From assembly GCF_005876985.1 (NCBI RefSeq), contig NZ_VAHD01000001.1, forward strand, positions 434,001 to 498,000: a DNA stretch of 64,000 nt. Direction: 5' to 3'. This DNA comes from Rhodoferax bucti (GTDB lineage: Bacteria > Pseudomonadota > Gammaproteobacteria > Burkholderiales > Burkholderiaceae_C). Numbering within the stretch: position 1 is the stretch's first letter; each line of letters opens with the position of its first letter. Made by a program: the position numbers and the translations under genes. This document shows, in pieces, positions 17,337 through 25,930 of the stretch. The notes under the pieces are model-generated. The model was not told the DNA's origin. It saw only the letters and a program-made list of their open reading frames with translations, and searched no databases.

Positions 17337-18830
17337 ATGAGCAGCCTCCCCCCCTTCATCGCCCCCACCCGTTTCACCGACCCGGCCCAAGCCCTGGCCC
17401 AGGTGCACACCATTTACGACCAAAGCATCGCCCACCTGCGCCAGGCCATGCAGCGCTTTGTGGCCGGTGACGAGTTGGGCGGCCATGTGCGCGCCTGCTA
17501 CCCGCTGGTGCGCATCCACACTGACACGGTGTCGCGCAAAGCGGCGGCCGACATTGCCTGCCTGAGCTACGGCTTTGTGGCCGGCCCCGGCCGGTTTGAA
17601 ACCACACTCACCCGGCCGGACCTGTACCACCACTACTACCTGGAACAGTTCCGCCTGCTGCTACAAAACCATGGCGGCGAGATTGAGGTGGCCACCAGCA
17701 ACCAGCCGATTCCGGTGCACTTTTCGTTCGCCGAGCACGACCATGTGGAAGGCCAAATGAGCACCGAGCGCCGCACCCTGATGCGCGATGTGTTCGACCT
17801 GCCCGACCTGGCCGCCATGGACGACGGCATTGCCAACGGTACCTACCAGCCTCGCCCGGGCGAGCCCCTGCCGTTGTCGCTGTTTACCGCGCCGCGCATG
17901 GACTATTCGCTGCACCGCCTGCGCCACTACACCGGTACCGGCCCGGAGCACTTCCAGAACTTTGTGCTTTTCACCAACTACCAGTTCTATATTGACGAGT
18001 TCATCGCGCTGGGCCGCAAGGCGATGCAAGACCCGGACAGCGAATACATCGCCTTCGTGGAGCCCGGCAACATGGTCACCCGCCGTGTGGGTCTGCCTGC
18101 CGAGGCGGCAGACGCCCTGGGCAAAGAGCCACCCCGCCTGCCCCAGATGCCCGGCTACCACCTGGTGCGCGCCGACAACGCCGGCATCACCATGGTGAAC
18201 ATCGGCGTGGGCCCGGCCAACGCCAAAAACATCACCGACCACATTGCCGTGCTGCGTCCGCATGCCTGGATCATGCTGGGCCACTGCGCCGGCCTGCGCA
18301 ACAGCCAGCAGCTGGGCGACTATGTGCTCGCCCACGGCTATGTGCGCGAAGACCATGTGCTGGACGAAGAGCTGCCGCTGTGGGTGCCGATTCCGGCGCT
18401 GGCAGAAATTCAGGTCGCGCTGGAGCAAGCCGTGGCGGATGTCACTCAGGTCAGCGGTGCGGCACTTAAAAGCATCATGCGCACCGGCACCGTGGCCAGC
18501 ACCGACAACCGCAACTGGGAGCTGCTGCCCGACAACCAGCCCCAGCGCCGCTTCAGCCAAAGCCGCGCCGTGGCGCTGGACATGGAAAGCGCCACCATCG
18601 CCGCCAACGGTTTCCGTTTCCGCGTGCCCTACGGCACCTTGCTGTGCGTGAGCGACAAGCCGCTGCATGGCGAAATCAAACTGCCCGGCATGGCCAACCA
18701 TTTTTACCGCGAGCGGGTAGACCAGCACCTGCGCATCGGTATCCGCGCGCTGGAGTTGCTGCGCTCGCAAGGCATTGACCAGCTACACAGCCGCAAGCTG
18801 CGCAGCTTTGCCGAAGTGGCTTTTCAGTGA
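17337..18830 (+). CDS. amn: AMP nucleosidase
   Basis: 497 residues, near the E. coli length. Amn hydrolyses AMP to adenine and ribose-5-phosphate and helps set adenylate levels. The N-terminal AMP-nucleosidase domain includes [20 protein letters not shown] and [21 protein letters not shown]. The C-terminal phosphorylase-like domain has [41 protein letters not shown] and the late [20 protein letters not shown]. An ABC ATPase gene starts 8 bp after its stop, suggesting co-transcription, though a shared function is not obvious. Confidence 0.95.
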   Translation: MSSLPPFIAPTRFTDPAQALAQVHTIYDQSIAHLRQAMQRFVAGDELGGHVRACYPLVRIHTDTVSRKAAADIACLSYGFVAGPGRFETTLTRPDLYHHYYLEQFRLLLQNHGGEIEVATSNQPIPVHFSFAEHDHVEGQMSTERRTLMRDVFDLPDLAAMDDGIANGTYQPRPGEPLPLSLFTAPRMDYSLHRLRHYTGTGPEHFQNFVLFTNYQFYIDEFIALGRKAMQDPDSEYIAFVEPGNMVTRRVGLPAEAADALGKEPPRLPQMPGYHLVRADNAGITMVNIGVGPANAKNITDHIAVLRPHAWIMLGHCAGLRNSQQLGDYVLAHGYVREDHVLDEELPLWVPIPALAEIQVALEQAVADVTQVSGAALKSIMRTGTVASTDNRNWELLPDNQPQRRFSQSRAVALDMESATIAANGFRFRVPYGTLLCVSDKPLHGEIKLPGMANHFYRERVDQHLRIGIRALELLRSQGIDQLHSRKLRSFAEVAFQ

Positions 18831-18838
18831 AGGCAGCC

Positions 18839-19762
18839 ATGAACCAGACTTTTTTTCAGGTCGAGCACCTGCACAAGCGCTACGGCGATGCCGAGGTCGT
18901 CAAAGACCTGAGCTTCAGCATCGCACCCGGCGAATGCCTGGGCGTCATCGGCCCCAACGGTGCCGGCAAGACCACCACTATCCGCATGTGCTTGGGCCAT
19001 ACCCTGCCAGACGGCGGCAGCATCACCGCCATGGGCCTGCCCATGCCCCATGAGGCCATGGCCATCAAGGCCCAGCTGGGCGTGGTCACGCAGTTCGATA
19101 CGCTGGACCCGGACTTCAGCTGCGCAGAAAACCTGCTGGTGTACGGCCGCTACTTCGGCATGAAGGACACCGCCATCAAGGCGCGCATTCCGCAACTGCT
19201 GGAATTCGCGGCACTCACCCACAAGGCAGACGCCAAACCGGGCGAGCTCTCCGGCGGTATGCGACGGCGACTGAGCCTGGCCCGCGCGCTGGTGAATGAC
19301 CCCAAGTTGTTGCTACTGGACGAGCCCACCACCGGCCTGGACCCGCAAGCCCGCCACCTCATGTGGGAGCGGCTGCAGGTGTTGCTGCAGCAAGGCAAGT
19401 CCATTCTGCTCACCACCCACTTCATGGACGAAGCCGAACGCCTGTGCAACCGCCTGCTGGTGCTCGACCATGGACAAAAAATTGCAGAGGGCACGCCACG
19501 CGACCTGATTGCGGCCCACCTGGAGCCGGATGTGGTCGAGGTATTTGGAGTCGGCGCACATGCCTTGGTGGACAGCCCTTTGCGCGCCCTGGCCGCGCGC
19601 GTGGAAGTCAGCGGCGAGACCGTGTTTTTCTACACCCAGGACTCCGTCCTGCTGCTGCAAGCGCTGTCCACCTACCCCCAGTTGCGCACGCTGCACCGCC
19701 CGGCCAATCTGGAAGACCTGTTTTTGAAATTGACCGGACGCCAGATCCGGGAGGACGCCTGA
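18839..19762 (+). CDS. ABC transporter ATP-binding protein, NodI-like
   Basis: 307 residues. Walker [12 protein letters not shown]-loop [26 protein letters not shown], signature [15 protein letters not shown], Walker [17 protein letters not shown] and switch His in [14 protein letters not shown] are all present. The sequence is of the NodI / DRA export type that pairs with ABC-2 permeases. The ATG at 18839 follows a GAAGG ribosome-binding site formed from the end of amn. The partner permease starts one base after its stop. The substrate is unknown; there is no nod context. Confidence 0.9.
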   Translation: MNQTFFQVEHLHKRYGDAEVVKDLSFSIAPGECLGVIGPNGAGKTTTIRMCLGHTLPDGGSITAMGLPMPHEAMAIKAQLGVVTQFDTLDPDFSCAENLLVYGRYFGMKDTAIKARIPQLLEFAALTHKADAKPGELSGGMRRRLSLARALVNDPKLLLLDEPTTGLDPQARHLMWERLQVLLQQGKSILLTTHFMDEAERLCNRLLVLDHGQKIAEGTPRDLIAAHLEPDVVEVFGVGAHALVDSPLRALAARVEVSGETVFFYTQDSVLLLQALSTYPQLRTLHRPANLEDLFLKLTGRQIREDA

Positions 19763-19763
19763 T

Positions 19764-20669
19764 ATGAGCACCCAAAACAACGACAACAAGCCCCACGAGG
19801 AACGCCGGGCCGCCCCAAGGCCCGAGAGCCCCCCCGGGGGGCAGCGAGGACACGCCAGTGCCGAGCGTAGGGGCCCACAATCTATCTGGCGCGCACCCGA
19901 GCTGTCCATGCGCTTCTGGCCGGTGTTTTTGCGCAACCTGCTGGTCTGGCGCAAGCTGGCCATACCCAGCCTGGTGGGCAATATTGCCGAGCCCTTGATG
20001 TGGCTGGTCGCCTTCGGCTACGGCATGGGCGCATTGGTGGGCCAGATCACGGTGAACGGGCAGCAGGTGCCTTACATCCTCTTTCTGGCCAGCGGTTCCA
20101 TTTGCATGAGCGCCATGCAATCGGCCTCGTTTGAGGCGCTGTACTCTGCCTTCAGCCGCATGCACGTGCAAAAGACTTGGGACGGCATCATGAATGCGCC
20201 GGTGAGTTTGGACAACGTGGTGCTCGCCGAGATGCTGTGGGCGGCGTTCAAGTCGCTATTCACCGTGACGGCCATCATGGGGGTGATGCTGGGTTTGGGC
20301 ATCAGCCACAGCCCCAAACTGCTGGTGGCCTGGCCCATTCTGCTGGGGGTGGGCATTACCTTCAGCTGCATTGCGCTGATCTTCAACGCACTGGCCAGGG
20401 GCTACGACTTTTTCACCTACTACTTCACGCTGTTTCTCACGCCCATGATGTTCTTGAGTGGGGTGTTTTTCCCGCTGGAACAGCTGCCCCAAGCGGTGCG
20501 CGTGGTGGCCGACTGGCTGCCCCTGTCCAACGCCGTTGCGCTGGTGCGCCCCTTGTTCATGGACCAATGGCCGTCGGATGAAGTGCGGCATCTGACGGTG
20601 CTGGCGGCTTATGCGGTGGCGTCGTTCTGGGTGGCTTTGGCGCTCACGCGCCGGCGGTTCGCCAAATAG
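19764..20669 (+). CDS. ABC-2 type permease, NodJ-like
   Basis: 301 residues. From about residue 45 it matches the NodJ/ABC-2 permease family: FLRNLLVWRKLAIPSLVGNIAEP, then six membrane helices, and the FYFLSGVFFPLEQLP-like LFLTPMMFLSGVFFPLEQL near residue 225. The first about 40 residues are odd, rich in Arg, Pro and Gly (ERRAAPRPESPPGGQRG), and are encoded by an interspersed GC-rich repeat. An older start may have been replaced; ATG at 19909 (MRFWPVFLRN) would give a conventional N-terminus. It forms an exporter with the preceding ATPase. Confidence 0.88.
   Translation: MSTQNNDNKPHEERRAAPRPESPPGGQRGHASAERRGPQSIWRAPELSMRFWPVFLRNLLVWRKLAIPSLVGNIAEPLMWLVAFGYGMGALVGQITVNGQQVPYILFLASGSICMSAMQSASFEALYSAFSRMHVQKTWDGIMNAPVSLDNVVLAEMLWAAFKSLFTVTAIMGVMLGLGISHSPKLLVAWPILLGVGITFSCIALIFNALARGYDFFTYYFTLFLTPMMFLSGVFFPLEQLPQAVRVVADWLPLSNAVALVRPLFMDQWPSDEVRHLTVLAAYAVASFWVALALTRRRFAK
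19803..19878. repeat. Second interspersed repeat family (GC-rich), copy in the NodJ-like gene
   Basis: The stretch holds CGCCGGGCCGCCCCAAG, a CCCCCCCGGGGGG palindrome, GCAGCGAGGACACG and GAGCGTAGGGGCC. The same blocks, in reverse complement and in the same order, recur at 44557-44653. It is read in frame as the N-terminus of the NodJ-like permease. Confidence 0.75.
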
Positions 20670-20724
20670 CACCGCCAGGTGCCTGAAATATGCATGTTTT
20701 AGGCACCTAGCCCAGATACACAAA

Positions 20725-20754
20725 GCGCAGTCAGCTCCTGTTTTTATAGCAAAA
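20725..20754. repeat. Degenerate GCTAY-N7-ATAGC repeat
   Basis: GCGCAGTCA, then GCTCC, seven bases, ATAGC, AAAA. Same layout as the clear copies but with several changes. It lies in the 246-bp gap between the NodJ-like gene and ohrR, which otherwise holds only the ohrR operator. Confidence 0.5.
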
Positions 20755-20867
20755 CAGACCATTCGCCCCCCCACCACGTCACATGACGCCGAGCGGGGCT
20801 CCGCCGCCTACAGCACGCAGCGACAACACGTAGTCAGCCGGCCTGAGACCCTCAAGGAGATAAGGTT

Positions 20868-20908
20868 TTCGCAATTAAATTGCATGCAATTTAATTGCGA
20901 ACTACAAT
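20868..20908 (+). promoter_or_regulatory. ohrR operator (perfect 34-bp palindrome) with embedded promoter
   Basis: The 34 bases 20868-20901 are a perfect inverted repeat; each half is TTCGCAATTAAATTGCA or its complement. It is AT-rich and carries AATT motifs like known OhrR sites. A promoter fits inside it: TTGCAT at 20880-20885, 17-bp spacer, TACAAT at 20903-20908. Binding of OhrR here would block polymerase. The first ohrR ATG lies only 7 bases after the -10 box, so the transcript may be leaderless. Confidence 0.8.
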
Positions 20909-20915
20909 TCACCCC

Positions 20916-21383
20916 ATGCCAAGTCAACACACCGCTCTCCCTGCCAACGACGCCATGCTGCGGCTGGACAACCAGCTCTGCTTTGCCTTGTACTCAGCCT
21001 CCCTGGCCATGACCAAGCTCTACAAGCCCTTGCTGGACGCCTTGCAACTGACCTACCCGCAGTACCTGGTCATGCTGGTGCTGTGGGAGACCGATGGCCT
21101 GACGGTTTCAGCGCTGGGCGAGCGTTTGTTTCTGGACTCCGGCACCCTCACGCCCCTGCTGAAGCGCATGGAAACCGCAGGTCTGTTGCAGCGTCAGCGC
21201 AGCGCAGAAGACGAGCGCCGCGTAGAAGTCTTTCTGAGCCCCGCAGGTTTGGCGCTCAAATCCAAAGCCCTCGGCATTCCCGCCTGTGTAGTGGCGGCCA
21301 GCGAGTGCCCCGTGCCGGAGCTGATGAGCCTCACCAGCCAAATCCAAACCCTGCGCAACCGGCTGGTTGCCGGGCAGGCCTGA
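20916..21383 (+). CDS. ohrR: Organic hydroperoxide-sensing MarR-family repressor OhrR
   Basis: 155 residues. The [11 protein letters not shown] segment holds the reactive cysteine (residue 22) typical of OhrR; oxidation by organic peroxides releases the repressor from DNA. The winged helix follows: [39 protein letters not shown], and the wing [13 protein letters not shown]. Two further cysteines near residues 128 and 135 could form a disulfide with it, as in the two-Cys OhrR type. It sits 56 bp upstream of ohr and just behind a 34-bp palindrome, so it is autoregulated and controls ohr. Confidence 0.93.
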   Translation: MPSQHTALPANDAMLRLDNQLCFALYSASLAMTKLYKPLLDALQLTYPQYLVMLVLWETDGLTVSALGERLFLDSGTLTPLLKRMETAGLLQRQRSAEDERRVEVFLSPAGLALKSKALGIPACVVAASECPVPELMSLTSQIQTLRNRLVAGQA

Positions 21384-21395
21384 TACCCACGTTTA

Positions 21396-21425
21396 CCCCC
21401 CCCCCCGCTGCGTCCGCAGCATTTT
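21396..21425 (+). promoter_or_regulatory. Poly-C tract and short hairpin between ohrR and ohr
   Basis: Eleven consecutive C (21396-21406), then GCTGC/GCAGC with a four-base loop, followed by ATTTTT. The hairpin plus T-run could weaken transcription between ohrR and ohr. The C-run is prone to length change. ohr's AAGGAAG ribosome-binding site follows directly. Confidence 0.5.
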
Positions 21426-21439
21426 TCAAAGGAAGCACC

Positions 21440-21868
21440 ATGGTCAACAAAATCGAAAAAGTCATCTACACCGCCCACGCCACCTCCACCGGCGGCCGTG
21501 ACGGCACCACCCGCACTTCGGACGGCTTGCTGGACCTGAAATTGGCAGTGCCCAAAGAAATGGGCGGCGCCGGCGGTGGTGTGAACCCCGAGCAGCTGTT
21601 TGCCTCCGGCTACAGCGCCTGCTTCATCGGCGCCATGAAATTCGTGGCCGGCACCCAGAAGATCGCCTTGCCCGCAGACACCAGCATCAACGCATCGGTG
21701 GGCATCGGCCAGATTCCTCAAGGCTTCGGCATTGAAGTGGCGTTGCAAGTGAGCATCCCCGGCATGGACAAGGCAGCCGCCGAAGCCCTGGTCGCCAAGG
21801 CCCACGAGGTGTGCCCCTACTCCAACGCCACCCGCGGCAACATTGAAGTGACCATCACCGTGGTCTGA
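21440..21868 (+). CDS. ohr: Organic hydroperoxide resistance protein Ohr
   Basis: 142 residues, normal for Ohr. Ohr is a thiol peroxidase of the OsmC fold that reduces organic hydroperoxides with lipoyl-type electron donors. The first catalytic Cys is in [16 protein letters not shown] and the second in [14 protein letters not shown]; both are present. The N-terminal [13 protein letters not shown] is also typical. The ATG at 21440 has a strong AAGGAAG ribosome-binding site. It is the target gene of OhrR next door. Confidence 0.96.
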   Translation: MVNKIEKVIYTAHATSTGGRDGTTRTSDGLLDLKLAVPKEMGGAGGGVNPEQLFASGYSACFIGAMKFVAGTQKIALPADTSINASVGIGQIPQGFGIEVALQVSIPGMDKAAAEALVAKAHEVCPYSNATRGNIEVTITVV

Positions 21869-21879
21869 TCGCCGCGGCG

Positions 21880-21901
21880 GCGCGGTGCGCAAGCACCGCG
21901 C
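21880..21901. terminator. Hairpin between convergent ohr and K+ channel genes
   Basis: Perfect 9-bp GC stem GCGCGGTGC / GCACCGCGC with GCAA tetraloop, 12 bp after the ohr stop codon. No T-run on either side, so termination strength is uncertain. Confidence 0.5.
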
Positions 21902-21929
21902 CCCAAGCGATGTCCCCAGCCGGCCCGCG

Positions 21930-22355
21930 CTATGCGCCGCCGGCTTTTTCTTTGTCTGTCGCTGGCACGGCCCCGTGCACCTCGTCGCGCAGGTGCCTGA
22001 CTTCCAGGCGCAGCGCATGGATTTCGCGCAGCAACTCGCTGTCCACCGCACGCTCCTCCACTTCCACCAGCATGGCGGCCACTGATGCCGTTACCAGCGA
22101 CAACACCGCCAGCCCCATCAACACCACCAAAACCGAAAATGTGCGCGAGGCATGGGTGCTGGGCACGATATCGCCGTAACCCACCGTCGCAGCGGTGGTG
22201 AAGGCCAGCCACAAGCCATCCGAAAAGGTTTCCGCCTGCGGCTCCAGCACCCAAAACCCGAGCCCGCCCAAACCCAGTATGAGCATGCACAGGCCCAGCG
22301 AATAAATCAGGCCCCGGCGGCCGATGACGAGTTTGTGCAGTTTGACTTTGCGCAT
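21930..22355 (-). CDS. Two-helix potassium channel
   Basis: 141 residues: helix 1 (LIYSLGLCMLILGLGGLGFW), pore loop with selectivity filter TTAATVGYGDIVPS, helix 2 (FSVLVVLMGLAVLSLVTASVAAML), then a charged cytoplasmic helix (residues about 100-128) likely to form a coiled coil. This is a minimal KcsA-like channel subunit that would act as a tetramer in the inner membrane. No RCK domain is fused or adjacent, so gating is unknown. It is convergent with ohr. Confidence 0.9.
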   Translation of the reverse strand: MRKVKLHKLVIGRRGLIYSLGLCMLILGLGGLGFWVLEPQAETFSDGLWLAFTTAATVGYGDIVPSTHASRTFSVLVVLMGLAVLSLVTASVAAMLVEVEERAVDSELLREIHALRLEVRHLRDEVHGAVPATDKEKAGGA

Positions 22356-22490
22356 GATTTCACTTTACGGCCGGCGGCTGGGCAGATTTTTGACGTGCAT
22401 CAATTGCCTCCCAGGCGACGGCCTGCAAACTTGCCGTCAGCCGGGCGCGGCATGATGTGCACTCCACTATAAAATCATTTCGGAGACCGG

Positions 22491-23240
22491 ATGAGACTGG
22501 CTTTGCTGTCCGACATTCATGGCAACCTGCAGGCTTTGGAAGCCTGCCTGGCGCACGCGCGCGCGCAGCGGGTGCAACGCTTTGCCTTTCTGGGCGACAT
22601 GGTGGGCTATGGCGCCCAACCGGCGCAGGTGCTGGAGCGCATCATGCTGCTCACCGAAGAAGGGGCCATCGTGCTCAAGGGCAACCATGACGAGATGGCG
22701 GTCACACCGCCCACCGTGACCAAAACCATCGGCGACAGCACCGCCAGCTGGACGCACCAGCAACTCAGCGCCAGCCAGCGCGCCTGGATAGCCGCCCTGC
22801 CCCTGACCCACCACATGGACAGCGTGATGCTGGTCCACGCCAGCGTGGATGCACCCGAACTCTGGCGCTATGTGTACGACCAGCGCAGCGCTACGGAGAG
22901 CCTCAACGCCGCCAGCGCCCTGCCGGATGTGCGCTACGTATTCGGCGGCCACGTGCACTTGCAAAGCCTCTACTACCGCGGCACCGATGGCTTGATGAAA
23001 TTCACCCCGCAGGCCGGCGTGGCTGTGCCGGTGCCCAAGCACCGCCAGTGGCTCAGCACCGTGGGTTCGGTAGGCCAGCCGCGCGATGGCAACCCGCAAG
23101 CCATGTATGCCTTGCTGGACACAGAGCGCCAGCAGCTCACCTTCCACCGCGTGCCCTACGACCACTACGCGGCGGCGAGCGCCATCCGCCGTGCAGGCCT
23201 GCCCGAGTTCTTTGCCCAACGCCTGGAGGAAGGCCGATGA
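22491..23240 (+). CDS. Calcineurin-like metallophosphoesterase
   Basis: 249 residues with all metal-binding motifs of the YfcE/ApaH-like class: LLSDIHGNLQAL, FLGDMVGYG, VLKGNHDEMA, LVHASV and FGGHVHLQS. It is probably cytoplasmic, with no signal peptide. Its stop codon overlaps the start of a Ser/Thr kinase gene (ATGA), so the two are translationally coupled. This suggests it removes the phosphate added by that kinase, a bacterial kinase/phosphatase pair, but other phosphoesters are possible. Confidence 0.88.
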   Translation: MRLALLSDIHGNLQALEACLAHARAQRVQRFAFLGDMVGYGAQPAQVLERIMLLTEEGAIVLKGNHDEMAVTPPTVTKTIGDSTASWTHQQLSASQRAWIAALPLTHHMDSVMLVHASVDAPELWRYVYDQRSATESLNAASALPDVRYVFGGHVHLQSLYYRGTDGLMKFTPQAGVAVPVPKHRQWLSTVGSVGQPRDGNPQAMYALLDTERQQLTFHRVPYDHYAAASAIRRAGLPEFFAQRLEEGR

Positions 23241-24763
23241 AACTGCTGGAGCCCGGCGAGGTATTGGACGGCTTCCTGATCCAGGCCTGCATCCACTCCG
23301 GTGGCATGGCCCACATCTACGAGGTGGTGTATGCCGACGGCCGGCCGGGCCCGGGCTTTGACATGGCCATGAAGGTGCCGCGCATGACGGCGGGTGACGG
23401 GGCCGAAAACATCGTCAGCTTCGAGGTGGAGTGCCAAATCATGCAGGCCCTGAGCGGCCCGCACACGCCGCGTTTTGTGGCAGCCGGCGACCTGCTCAAC
23501 GTGCCCTACCTGGTCATGGAATATGTGCACGGCCGCACCCTGCAGCATTGGCTGGATGCGCCGCAGCCGCTGGACATTGCCGAGATCACCCGCCTGGGCG
23601 CGGCGGTGGCACGGGCCGCCCATGCCCTGCACCAGCAAAACACCGCGCACCTGGACCTGAAGCCTGCCAACGTGCTCCTGCGCGATGACGGCAGCGCTGT
23701 GCTGCTGGACTTCGGGCTCTCTTGCCACGCCCACTTTCCGGACCTGCTGGCCGAGCAGTTGCGCAAGGCCGTGGGCTCGCCCGCCTGGATTGCCCCCGAA
23801 CAGGTGGTGGGCGTGCGCGGCGACCCGCGCAGCGATGTATTTGCCATCGGTGTCATGCTCTACCAGCTCTGCACAGAGGAGCTGCCTTTCGGCGAGCCGC
23901 AAACCAATGCCGGCTTGCGCCAGCGCCTGTGGATGGACCCGGTGCCCCCCCGCAAACGCCGCTCGGATGTGCCCGCCTGGCTACAGGAAGTGGTGCTGCG
24001 CTGCCTGGAGCCGGAGGCCGCCAAGCGCTACCCGTCGGCCGCCCACCTGGCCTTTGACCTGGCCCACCCGACCCAAGTGCATGTCACGCGACGGGGCACC
24101 AACCTCGAAGGCACGCCGTTTCGCACTCACTTCAAGCGCTGGATCAAGGCGGCCGGCATGCACTACCAGCCCAGCCCCGTGCCCTCGCAGCAGGTGGAAG
24201 AGGTGCCCATCGTCATGGTGGCAGTGCCGCACAAGGACGCCAGCGACGCCACCCTCTACAGCCTGCGCCAAGCCGTGGCTCGCTCGCTGGGCACCCGCCC
24301 CGGCGCCCGCCTGGCCTGTGTCACCGTCATCTCCGGCAGCCAGACCAGCGCGTCGGACGAGGACCGCAGCGAAACCAATGTGCACCGCCGCTACCTCAAT
24401 GCCCTGCGCCAATGGGCCCAGCCGCTGGACTACCCCGGCCACCAGATCTCCTGCCACGTGCTGGAGAGTGGCGACGTGGCCCAGGCCCTGCTGGACTACG
24501 CCCGCGGCAACAACGTGAGCGTGATCGTCATGGGCGCGGCTACCCACGGGCTGATGACGCAGCGCTTTGTGGCCACCGTGCCCATCAAGGTAGCGATGGA
24601 GGCGCCGTGCACCATCATTCTGGTCAAGCAGGCACTGCCGTTTGAGCACCTGGGGGGTGGCGCGGGCGCGGCGTCTGCGCAAGGCGGCTATTCGGACTCG
24701 GATGCCGATGCGGATTCCGGCGGCACCTCCGGCTACGGCAACGACCTCGGCCCACTGGGCTAA
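23237..24763 (+). CDS. Ser/Thr protein kinase fused to a universal stress protein domain
   Basis: 508 residues. The kinase domain (about 10-280) has the glycine-rich loop SGGMAHIY, catalytic Lys46, a Glu in the following helix, HLDLKPAN at 138-145 (Leu replaces the usual Arg of HRD), DFG at 158-160 and PAWIAPEQ. A USP domain (about 323-468) has VPIVMVAVPHKD, then VIVMGAATHGLMTQRF and APCTIILVK. The tail is Gly/Ser/Asp-rich. No membrane segment is present, unlike PknB-type kinases. The HLD active site marks an RD-less kinase that may not need activation-loop phosphorylation. It overlaps a phosphoesterase gene and is followed 21 bp later by srkA. Confidence 0.9.
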   Translation: MKLLEPGEVLDGFLIQACIHSGGMAHIYEVVYADGRPGPGFDMAMKVPRMTAGDGAENIVSFEVECQIMQALSGPHTPRFVAAGDLLNVPYLVMEYVHGRTLQHWLDAPQPLDIAEITRLGAAVARAAHALHQQNTAHLDLKPANVLLRDDGSAVLLDFGLSCHAHFPDLLAEQLRKAVGSPAWIAPEQVVGVRGDPRSDVFAIGVMLYQLCTEELPFGEPQTNAGLRQRLWMDPVPPRKRRSDVPAWLQEVVLRCLEPEAAKRYPSAAHLAFDLAHPTQVHVTRRGTNLEGTPFRTHFKRWIKAAGMHYQPSPVPSQQVEEVPIVMVAVPHKDASDATLYSLRQAVARSLGTRPGARLACVTVISGSQTSASDEDRSETNVHRRYLNALRQWAQPLDYPGHQISCHVLESGDVAQALLDYARGNNVSVIVMGAATHGLMTQRFVATVPIKVAMEAPCTIILVKQALPFEHLGGGAGAASAQGGYSDSDADADSGGTSGYGNDLGPLG

Positions 24764-24784
24764 AAAGCGGGGGACAATCCCCGC

Positions 24785-25837
24785 ATGACTCCACCTACCG
24801 CGCCTAGCGCAGCGCACCCGTTCGAATCCCTCACCCCTGACCTGGTGCTCGACGCCCTGGACAGCGTGGGCCTGCGGGGCGACGGGCGGCTGACCGCCCT
24901 CTCGTCCTACGAGAACCGGGTGTACCAGGTTCAACTGGAAGACGGCGCCCCGGTGGTCGCCAAGTTTTACCGCCCGGAGCGCTGGAGCGATGCCCAGATC
25001 CAGGAAGAGCACGACTTTGCCGCCGAGCTGATGGCCGACGAGATCCCCGCAGTCGGGCCACTAGTGCTTAATGGTCAGACCCTTCACCACTTCGGTGGCT
25101 TCTCGTTTTCGGTGAGCCCCCGCCGTGGTGGCCGCCCGCCCGAACTGGACGATGGCGAGGTGCTGGAGTGGATTGGCCGCTTTCTGGCCCGCATCCATGC
25201 CGTGGGGGCCCAGCGCCCGTTTGTGCACCGCCCGGCCCTGGACGTGCAGACCTTTGCCATCGAGCCCATGCAGTGGCTACTGGCGAACCAGATGGTGCCG
25301 CTGGATGTGCAAAACCTGTGGAGCGAGCGCTGCCAGCAAGCTATTGATTTGATAGCTGCTCGCGCAGATATGGCGAGCGCTACAGGCAAAAACAAGACCA
25401 ATACCAGTGGTATACGCCAGCTGCGCCTGCATGGCGACTGTCACCCCGGCAACATTCTCTGGACGCCGACCGACGTGGCGGCCAGCGCAGGCCCCGGCCC
25501 GCATTTTGTGGACCTGGACGACGCCCGCACTGGCCCGGCGTTGCAAGACCTCTGGATGCTGCTCAGCGGCGACCGGCAGCAGCAAACCCGCCAGCTCGGC
25601 ATGCTGGTGGATGGCTACGAGCAGTTCCGCGAGTTCGACCGCGCCGAGCTAGCACTGATCGAGCCCCTGCGCACCCTGCGCCTGATTCACTACAGCGCCT
25701 GGCTGGCCCGGCGCTGGAGCGACCCGACCTTTCCGGCCAACTTTCCGTGGTTCGGCAGCAGCGACTACTGGAAAGGCCAGATCCAGATGCTGGAAGACCA
25801 GATCGAGTCCATGGGCGAGGACCCGCTGATCGTCTAG
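24785..25837 (+). CDS. srkA: Stress response kinase A (YihE/RdoA family)
   Basis: 350 residues. SrkA is an APH-fold Ser/Thr kinase that in E. coli counteracts stress-induced death. Recognisable parts: SYENRVYQVQ, VAKFYRPERWSDAQIQEEHDF, the catalytic LRLHGDCHPGNILW, the metal-binding FVDLDDARTGPALQDLWMLLSG and LRLIHYSAWLARRW. Between residues about 185 and 210 an extra segment (IDLIAARADMASATG) is encoded by an interspersed repeat, just before the catalytic loop; E. coli SrkA has a shorter joint there as I remember it. It lies 21 bp after the kinase-USP gene, suggesting one operon. Confidence 0.93.
   Translation: MTPPTAPSAAHPFESLTPDLVLDALDSVGLRGDGRLTALSSYENRVYQVQLEDGAPVVAKFYRPERWSDAQIQEEHDFAAELMADEIPAVGPLVLNGQTLHHFGGFSFSVSPRRGGRPPELDDGEVLEWIGRFLARIHAVGAQRPFVHRPALDVQTFAIEPMQWLLANQMVPLDVQNLWSERCQQAIDLIAARADMASATGKNKTNTSGIRQLRLHGDCHPGNILWTPTDVAASAGPGPHFVDLDDARTGPALQDLWMLLSGDRQQQTRQLGMLVDGYEQFREFDRAELALIEPLRTLRLIHYSAWLARRWSDPTFPANFPWFGSSDYWKGQIQMLEDQIESMGEDPLIV
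25339..25387. repeat. Interspersed GCTAY-N7-ATAGC repeat inside srkA
   Basis: GCTAT, TGATTTG, ATAGC, then TGCTCGCGCAGATATGGCGA, then GCGCTACAGGC. Nearly the full pattern of the copy at 14.9 kb. It is read in frame within srkA. Confidence 0.85.
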
Positions 25838-25930
25838 GCCCGGCTTAGCCCGTTCGACCCACCCGGCGACAGGAGCAGCTCACCGCAGCGCGACTACACT
25901 GGCGCCTCTTTTGCACTGCCGCATTTCCCC

